A stretch of DNA of 12,347 bases from Burkholderiales bacterium (GTDB lineage: Bacteria; Pseudomonadota; Gammaproteobacteria; Burkholderiales; Burkholderiaceae_C). The notes under the pieces were generated by a model. The model did no database searches. It was given only the letters and a program-made list of their open reading frames with translations, and was not told where the DNA came from. Each line of letters begins with the position of its first letter. Within the stretch, counting starts at the first letter, position 1. Of the stretch, positions 8,533 to 12,347 are shown piece after piece. Made by a program: the position numbers and the translations under genes. The DNA is taken from assembly GCA_028869035.1 (NCBI GenBank), contig JAGWTL010000055.1, forward strand, positions 1 through 12,347. Reading direction: 5' to 3'.

Positions 8533-8913
8533 GAAAGACTCCTAATAGGTTTTATCCCCTTACGCAGCCGGTCGGTGGCGCACAGGTGCGACCCTGTCCT
8601 CGCAAGCGAAGGTGCGTTACTTTCGCCTCAAACCAGATCATGCGCAAGTCAAGTTTCGGACTGATAGATATAGCAAAACGACATATCTTATGGGCAGTCA
8701 TCAGGGCCTGTTCACACTCATTTCTCAAGATGCGTTGCGGATCAAAAAAGTTATGCGGTACGGCACTTGGGCGGCAAACGAGCGGCTTTGAGCGTGGCTC
8801 ATGGAGATTTGCTGGCAGCTGACCCGCTATCCTGGCCTGGATCTGCTTGATAATCCGTATCCTGAATGTGCTTGGCATACTCACATAAGCCGTATCCAAC
8901 CGAGGAGACCCCC
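8533..8913. promoter_or_regulatory. Divergent control region between livK and the MetE-C-like gene
   Basis: A 381-bp gene-free region, clearly richer in A+T than its flanks between about 8620 and 8760. Structures seen: a dyad AGATAT (8666-8671) with ATATCT (8683-8688), 11-nt spacer; a near-identical 12-bp direct repeat TAAtCCGTATCC/TAAgCCGTATCC (8851-8862 and 8886-8897); and a TTGACT (8652-8647, minus strand) that could be a -35 for livK, without a clear -10 partner. The Shine-Dalgarno of the plus-strand gene (GAGGAG, 8902-8907) closes the region. No small gene is convincing here. Confidence 0.5.
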
Positions 8914-10035
8914 ATGACGCAACGTACCACCCCCCCGTTCCGCGCCGACCATGTCGGCAGCTTCCTGCGTCCCAAATACCTGCTGGAAGCGCGTGAGCAG
9001 AAGGCCAAGGGAGAGATCACGGCCGAGCAGTTGCGCAAGGTGGAGGACAAGGCCATCACCGAGATCGTCAGGTTCCAGGAAGACGTGGGCCTGCAGAGCA
9101 TCACCGACGGCGAGTTCCGCCGCACCTACTTCCACATCGACTTCCTGGAGCAGATCGGCGGCGTGCGCACCGATGTGCCGGTCACCGTCATCAAACCCGA
9201 TGGCAGCAAGGAACTGGCCCCGCCCGTGATGCGCGTGATCGACAAGGTGCGCCACGTCAAGGACATCCAGCGCGCCGACTTCGAATACCTCAAAAGCCAG
9301 ATCGCGCCGGGCCGCGGCAGCGTGGGCAAGGTGACCATCCCCTCGCCCACCATGCTGCACTTCCGCGGCGGCCGCGCCGGCATCAGCAAGGAGCACTACC
9401 CCGAGCTCGATCCCACGTTCTATGACGACGTGGCCCAGGCCTATGGCGACGAGCTGCGCAGCCTGGCCGCCGCCGGCTGCAGCTATGTGCAGATGGACGA
9501 CACCAACCTGGCCTACCTCTGCGACGAGAAGATGCGCGAGGCCGCCCGCCAGCGCGGTGACGATCCCAACGAACTGCCGCACCGTTACGCCTGGTTCATC
9601 AACAAGGTGGTGGCGCAGAAACCGGCCGGCATGACGCTGGCCATGCACCTGTGCCGCGGCAACTTCAAGAGCACGCACGCCGCGGCCGGCAACTACGAGC
9701 CGGTGGCCGAGGCCTTGCTCGCCGAGATGAACCTCGACGCCTATTTCATGGAATACGACGACGAGCGCAGCGGCGATTTCCGCCCCCTGCGCTTCCTGCC
9801 CAAGGGCAAGATCGTCGTGCTCGGCCTCGTCACCACCAAGTTCGGCGAGATGGAAAGCAAGGACGCCCTCAAGCGCCGCATCGACGAAGCCGCGAAATAC
9901 GCACCGCTGGAGCAGCTTTGCCTTTCGCCGCAATGCGGCTTTTCGAGCACGGTGCACGGCAACAACATCGCCGTGGAAGCGCAGCGCGCCAAGCTGCGCC
10001 TGGTCGTCGAGACGGCGGCTGAAGTTTGGGGTTAA
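8914..10035 (+). CDS. MetE C-terminal-like, cobalamin-independent methionine synthase family methyltransferase
   Basis: A 373-residue single-domain enzyme of the cobalamin-independent methionine synthase (MetE C-terminal) superfamily, which moves a methyl group to a zinc-bound thiol such as homocysteine. Expected zinc ligands are all present: His245 and Cys247 (MHLCRGN), Glu280 (FMEYDD) and Cys341 (SPQCGF). The Glu-to-Cys spacing of 61 equals that of E. coli MetE (665 to 726). N-terminal FRADHVGSFLRP (residues 8-19) and DGEFRRTYFH are typical of the short YxjG/YxjH-like group, which lacks the MetE N-terminal half and is often of unproven substrate. The frame is open to 8866. I start at ATG 8914, with GAGGAG six nt upstream. 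It is divergent from livK; co-regulation through 8533-8913 is possible. Its stop codon begins a hairpin and the IS630 insertion follows within 30 bp. The methyl donor could be something other than methyltetrahydrofolate. Confidence 0.9.
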   Translation: MTQRTTPPFRADHVGSFLRPKYLLEAREQKAKGEITAEQLRKVEDKAITEIVRFQEDVGLQSITDGEFRRTYFHIDFLEQIGGVRTDVPVTVIKPDGSKELAPPVMRVIDKVRHVKDIQRADFEYLKSQIAPGRGSVGKVTIPSPTMLHFRGGRAGISKEHYPELDPTFYDDVAQAYGDELRSLAAAGCSYVQMDDTNLAYLCDEKMREAARQRGDDPNELPHRYAWFINKVVAQKPAGMTLAMHLCRGNFKSTHAAAGNYEPVAEALLAEMNLDAYFMEYDDERSGDFRPLRFLPKGKIVVLGLVTTKFGEMESKDALKRRIDEAAKYAPLEQLCLSPQCGFSSTVHGNNIAVEAQRAKLRLVVETAAEVWG

Positions 10036-10065
10036 TCGATCAGAAGTGGCCTGTTTGATCGATTA
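10033..10065 (+). terminator. Hairpin at the 3' end of the MetE-C-like gene
   Basis: TAATCGATCA (10033-10042) and TGATCGATTA (10056-10065) form a perfect 10-bp inverted repeat with a 13-nt loop. The first arm is the stop codon TAA and onward. The last two bases of the second arm are the TA next to the IS630 end. Before insertion the arm was followed by AAAAC rather than Ts, so it is hairpin-like but not a textbook terminator. Confidence 0.5.
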
Positions 10066-10089
10066 TTGATCTTTCCGTAAATCATGACA
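10066..10089 (+). repeat. IS630 left terminal inverted repeat
   Basis: TTGAtCTTTCCGTAAATcatGACA pairs with the right end at about 20 of 24 positions, with a 12-bp uninterrupted core CTTTCCGTAAAT (10071-10082). Confidence 0.85.
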
Positions 10090-10144
10090 ACCGCTGACGC
10101 CGTCATGCGTTGTACCGATACTTCGCAAGTATTGGGCGTGGAAC

Positions 10145-10630
10145 ATGGCAACGAGGCGATTGGACGAGACGGTGCGGCGGCGCCTGCGAGCGGGTCAGAT
10201 GCTGCTGGCAGGCAATACGCCGGCAGAGGCGGCGCACGCGGTCGGTGTGGCACGGCAGACCGCATACACCTGGAAGGCGGTGCTCGATGAGGGCGGCATC
10301 GACGCGCTGCGCGCCATGCCCAGACGAGGCCGCCCGGCCCGCCTGGACGGCGAGCAATTGCAGGCGCTGGGGCGTGCGCTGCTGGATAAGCCCACCGAAC
10401 ATGGCTTCGGCACCGAACTGTGGACGCTCAAGCGAGTGGGCGTACTCATCGAACGTTTGTACGGCGTCAAGTTCGGCCAGACCCAGATCTGGCGCATCCT
10501 GGGCGGCTTGGGGTTCTCGGTGCAAAAGCCCGAGCGCCGGGCCATCGAGCGCGACGAGGATGCCGTGCAGACCTGGAAGCGCAAGACCTGGCCCGCGCTC
10601 AAAAAAAAGCCAAGCGGCAAGGACGCTTGA
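10145..10630 (+). CDS. IS630 transposase, N-terminal frame (OrfA)
   Basis: A 161-residue frame with the DNA-binding half of an IS630 transposase: a helix-turn-helix around residues 15-45 (LAGNTPAEAAHAVGVARQTA), the linker RRGRPARL (57-64), then the second winged-helix-like region ending in QIWRILGGLGFSVQKPERRA. It stops at 10628-10630 shortly after an A8 run (10601-10608). A minus-1 shift at A_AAA_AAG (10603-10609) continues into the catalytic frame and gives a protein of about 331 residues, the family's normal size. The unshifted product ends in KKKPSGKDA and would be a DNA-binding protein without catalytic core, possibly a repressor of transposition (inference). Start ATG 10145 is the first one followed by family-like sequence; its Shine-Dalgarno is weak. 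Confidence 0.88.
   Translation: MATRRLDETVRRRLRAGQMLLAGNTPAEAAHAVGVARQTAYTWKAVLDEGGIDALRAMPRRGRPARLDGEQLQALGRALLDKPTEHGFGTELWTLKRVGVLIERLYGVKFGQTQIWRILGGLGFSVQKPERRAIERDEDAVQTWKRKTWPALKKKPSGKDA
10603..10609 (+). promoter_or_regulatory. Minus-1 programmed frameshift slippery heptamer A_AAA_AAG
   Basis: In the OrfA frame the codons are AAA (10604-10606) and AAG (10607-10609), preceded by A, which is exactly the X_XXY_YYZ pattern most efficient in bacteria. After slippage the reading continues GCC AAG CGG into the DDE frame. A hairpin CAAGCG/CGCTTG (10611-10616 with 10624-10629) follows and covers most of the OrfA stop codon. RNA polymerase slippage on the A8 run (10601-10608) is an alternative mechanism. 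Confidence 0.8.
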
Positions 10631-11139
10631 TCGTCTTCATCGACGAGTCTGGCCTGAGCGAGCGCCCCACGCGGGTTCGCACCTGGGCGCCCAAGGGCAA
10701 GACACCGATCATCCAGTTCCATTTCAACTGGACGCACATCTCTGTCATCGCTGGGCTGTCGCACACGAACTGCCTGTTCCGCCTGCACGAAGGCAGCATC
10801 AAGAAGGAGCAGCACGTCGAATTCCTCAAGGCGCTGCGGGCGCACCTGAAGCAGCCGCTGCTGATCATCTGGGACGGCCTGAAAGCGCATCGAAGCAAGC
10901 TGGTGCGCGAGTACCTGGATTCCACCGGCGGAGACGTCCAAATGGCGTTCCTGCCGCCGTACTCGCCAGACCTGAATCCGGTGGAGTACCTCTGGGCCTG
11001 GCTCAAGCGCCACGCGCTGGCCAACTTCTGCCCCGCCAACTTGGACGAGCTCAACACCACGGCCCGCGCCAAGCTCAAGAGCGCTCAGCGGCGACCATCG
11101 ATCATTGCCGCGTGCTGGGTTCAGGCCGGGCTGTGGTGA
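10609..11139 (+). CDS. IS630 transposase, catalytic DDE frame (OrfB, made by frameshift)
   Basis: The catalytic half, read as a continuation of OrfA after a minus-1 shift; coordinates give the part after the shift (176 residues). It has the DDE_3-type triad: Asp in VFIDESG (fusion residue 167), Asp in IIWDGLKAH (244) and Glu in SPDLNPVEYLW (281). The spacing of 36 residues between the last two is normal for the family, which usually has about 34. It is also open upstream to an ATG at 10420, but that segment overlaps OrfA in a frame without family similarity, so independent start there is unlikely. The stop TGA is just inside the right inverted repeat. No inactivating change is visible. Confidence 0.87.
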   Translation, partial: AKRQGRLIVFIDESGLSERPTRVRTWAPKGKTPIIQFHFNWTHISVIAGLSHTNCLFRLHEGSIKKEQHVEFLKALRAHLKQPLLIIWDGLKAHRSKLVREYLDSTGGDVQMAFLPPYSPDLNPVEYLWAWLKRHALANFCPANLDELNTTARAKLKSAQRRPSIIAACWVQAGLW

Positions 11140-11908
11140 TGTCGCCATTTACGGAAAGCTCAATAAAACGATCGACGTGTTCTGGTTGATCGGCTTTTGC
11201 GGCTGGCGAGCCATAGAGTGCTACTCGCCTCACGTTCTCTTGTCTGCGAGTTCTGGTGCGATATTGCATGAGCTGCTCGATGCCGACTATGAGCTCTCAG
11301 AGATTGAGTATGCCTACAAGGGGCGGATTGCGACGGCCCGCAGCCTCATTGAGCAATGCGATGGTGATGCGGTCCCGTGGCCTGACGATCTTCCGCGACC
11401 GTCCTCCGATCGCAGGGCTCTAGACGACGATCAGTACAAGACGACGTTCGATCTCACGCTGCTGGCGACTGCGTTTACCTTCTTTCATGAGTTCAGGCAT
11501 GTCATGCTGGACTTCGACGATGAGCGGCCAAGCGAGCTCAGAGAGGAAGAATTGCAGTGCGATGTATGGGCGCGGGAGTTCATGACTGCGAAGATAGAAG
11601 GGTATGCGCGCGATCACGGCCACGACTATGAGCAGGTCCTCCGGAAGCGGTCGATGGGGCTGGCACTTGCCGCTCTGATCCTCCATGAGATTACGCCGGA
11701 GACCGTCGTCAATCCTCACTACTTTTCGATCAAGGTGCGGCTGTCTGCGTTGCTGAGCAGTACGCCTCTACCTGATAACGACTATTTCTGGATTTTCGTC
11801 GCGTGCATTCTTGTGGGTGTCTTTCGGCAGCGGCATGTTTGCTTTTCACCGTCGTCCATGTCTGCCCGCGCGCTGGCCGAGCACCTTCTCGACGAACTGC
11901 CAGAGTAA
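11105..11908 (+). CDS. HExxH metallopeptidase, Lit/peptidase U49-like, probably 5'-truncated at the IS
   Basis: The 267-codon frame has a zinc metallopeptidase motif HEFRH (residues 128-132, in AFTFFHEFRHVMLD) and a downstream acidic segment REEELQCDVWAREFM (about 144-158) that could give the third ligand. I judge it most like the Lit/peptidase U49 phage-exclusion family, in which E. coli Lit cleaves EF-Tu during T4 infection. The match is by memory of the motif context, so it is tentative. ImmA/IrrE-type or other HExxH families are alternatives. The only ATG before the motif (11105) lies in the IS630 transposase end, so residues 1 to about 20 are IS-encoded. GTG 11177 and TTG 11186 are possible native starts without a Shine-Dalgarno. 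Removing the IS leaves an in-frame TGA just upstream, so no longer native N-terminus is recovered. Lower GC than the left side suggests transfer. It may still be expressed from IS-borne transcription. Confidence 0.6.
   Translation: MPRAGFRPGCGDVAIYGKLNKTIDVFWLIGFCGWRAIECYSPHVLLSASSGAILHELLDADYELSEIEYAYKGRIATARSLIEQCDGDAVPWPDDLPRPSSDRRALDDDQYKTTFDLTLLATAFTFFHEFRHVMLDFDDERPSELREEELQCDVWAREFMTAKIEGYARDHGHDYEQVLRKRSMGLALAALILHEITPETVVNPHYFSIKVRLSALLSSTPLPDNDYFWIFVACILVGVFRQRHVCFSPSSMSARALAEHLLDELPE
11140..11163 (-). repeat. IS630 right terminal inverted repeat
   Basis: Read inward on the minus strand this end is TTGAgCTTTCCGTAAATggcGACA. It starts one base after the transposase stop codon (TGA 11137-11139). 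Confidence 0.85.
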
Positions 11909-11971
11909 GGCCGGCACCCTGAGTCGGCTTTGAGCGGCTCTCATCGTAGGGAGAGCCGCTCGCCCGGCCTT
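11907..11971 (+). terminator. Two-tier hairpin right after the Lit-like gene
   Basis: Outer arms AAGGCCGG (11907-11914) and CCGGCCTT (11964-11971) enclose a perfect 11-bp inner stem GAGCGGCTCTC (11932-11942) with GAGAGCCGCTC (11951-11961), loop ATCGTAGG. The outer arm begins in the stop codon. After the outer arm the sequence is CTACCGG, so the T-run is only TT. It may terminate the gene or be part of a structured leader for the next one. Confidence 0.55.
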
Positions 11972-12347
11972 CTACCGGCGGTCCCGCGCGCCTGGTGGCG
12001 AAGGCGCTCCCGTTGCATCCGTTCTCCGGACTGCAGTCGGACTATTGCCTGTACCGCACCCCAGTGGTGTTGCCGCGCCTGAATGGACTAAGGACTGATC
12101 CTTCGCCGGTCACGGGCGCGATTTCGGCGGGCTTCCCCGGTTCGCCCTGCAGTTCTCCTTCTTCCCATCAGCAATTGCTCTATGCCGTGAGCCTGGCACG
12201 GGCGCGGCCCGGTCAAAGGGCAGGTGCTTCGCATCGTCCTCGCTTCCGTGCTGGCGCGTGTGCAGCTCCGGTGCGACCCATGACCATTTCCGCTTGATCC
12301 CGTGCCCTGTCCCGTCACGTCGCAACGCTCAATGAAAGGAGAACGAC
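11972..12347 (+). promoter_or_regulatory. Long apparently non-coding leader ending in a Shine-Dalgarno
   Basis: About 375 bp without a supported gene. A 100-codon frame from GTG 11995 to 12297 is open but has low-complexity, Ser/Arg/Ala/Pro-rich sequence and no Shine-Dalgarno, so I do not call it. Small palindromes are GACTGCAGTC (12029-12038) and AAGGA-CTGA-TCCTT (12090-12103). The last bases contain AAGGAG (12336-12341) with six bases left to the window end, ideal spacing for a start codon at 12348. The region is therefore probably the 5' leader of a gene cut off by the window edge. Confidence 0.5.

Larger units (their letters stand above)
10066..11163 (+). mobile_element. IS630-family insertion sequence, 1,098 bp
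   Basis: The boundaries come from paired ends: TTGATCTTTCCGTAAAT inward from 10066 and, on the other strand, TTGAGCTTTCCGTAAAT inward from 11163, each flanked outside by TA (10064-10065 and 11164-11165). TA duplication is the rule for IS630. The element holds a transposase split into two overlapping frames with DDE residues intact. Length of about 1.1 kb is normal for the family. It lies between the MetE-C-like gene and the Lit-like gene and is probably functional, since no stop or deletion is seen apart from the programmed-frameshift arrangement. Confidence 0.88.

Noticed and set aside
6349..8664. A 771-codon open frame on the plus strand opposite livH and livK
   Set aside because: It is antisense to two genes with clear family motifs, its product is low-complexity and rich in His, Gln, Asp and Gly, and long antisense frames are expected in DNA of this GC content.
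8552..8899. A 115-codon minus-strand frame in the divergent control region
   Set aside because: It lacks a Shine-Dalgarno and recognisable motifs, and spans the region that must hold the livK promoter.
10033..11192. A wider IS boundary with ends near the CGATCA/TGATCG motifs outside the TA pair
   Set aside because: Outer motifs resemble each other on the two sides, but the sequence between them does not align and no TA flanks the right side there; the inner TA-bounded ends give a normal IS630 length.
11995..12297. A 100-codon frame starting with GTG after the Lit-like gene
   Set aside because: No Shine-Dalgarno, Ser/Arg/Ala/Pro-rich translation, and overlapping open frames on the other strand; treated as leader sequence, though database hits could revive it.

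Overview
The window reads as chromosomal DNA of a high-GC betaproteobacterium, most likely Burkholderiales and probably Comamonadaceae. The grounds are the GC-rich third codon positions, an orphan Bug-type (TctC) solute receptor, a five-gene branched-chain amino-acid-type ABC cassette, and an intergenic repeat of a style I associate with Comamonadaceae. The taxonomy is inferred, not searched.

Layout. (1) 1-100: a long inverted repeat that also contains the last codons of the first gene. (2) 66-2697: a ModA-like periplasmic-binding-fold gene without signal peptide (minus strand), divergent from a LysR regulator. The LysR stop overlaps the start of a shikimate dehydrogenase by ATGA. The shared 131-bp intergenic region has a T-N11-A dyad and a plausible promoter for the minus-strand gene. 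(3) 2698-2809: a convergent intergenic region with two hairpins. (4) 2810-8532, minus strand: a transport operon in transcription order livK, intrinsic terminator, livH, intergenic repeat, livM, livG, livF, hairpin on the livF stop, Bug receptor. The ABC genes overlap tightly (livM/livG by 4 nt, livG/livF by 8 nt). The terminator right after livK should make the binding protein much more abundant than the membrane complex. (5) 8533-8913: a divergent control region. (6) 8914-10035, plus strand: a MetE-C-like cobalamin-independent methyltransferase with all four expected zinc ligands. (7) 10066-11163: a complete-looking IS630-family element inserted at a TA, with transposase split by a canonical A_AAA_AAG minus-1 slippery site. 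(8) 11105-11908: an HExxH metallopeptidase resembling the Lit/peptidase U49 phage-exclusion family. Its 5' end abuts the IS and is probably lost. (9) 11909-12347: a structured, apparently non-coding leader ending in a strong Shine-Dalgarno sequence at the window edge, so another gene probably starts at or just after base 12348.

Functional reading. The left 10 kb is ordinary uptake and metabolism: amino-acid or organic-acid import through an ABC transporter plus an extra Bug receptor, a probably LysR-linked AroE, and a methyltransferase. The right 1.2 kb beyond the IS differs in composition (about 53% GC in a sampled 60-bp line at 11221, against about 70% at 4021). It looks like the edge of an acquired island carrying a possible anti-phage protease. 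The least explained parts are that protease remnant, the structured leader after it, and the palindromic site into which the IS630 element went. I see no CRISPR array, tRNA or rRNA.
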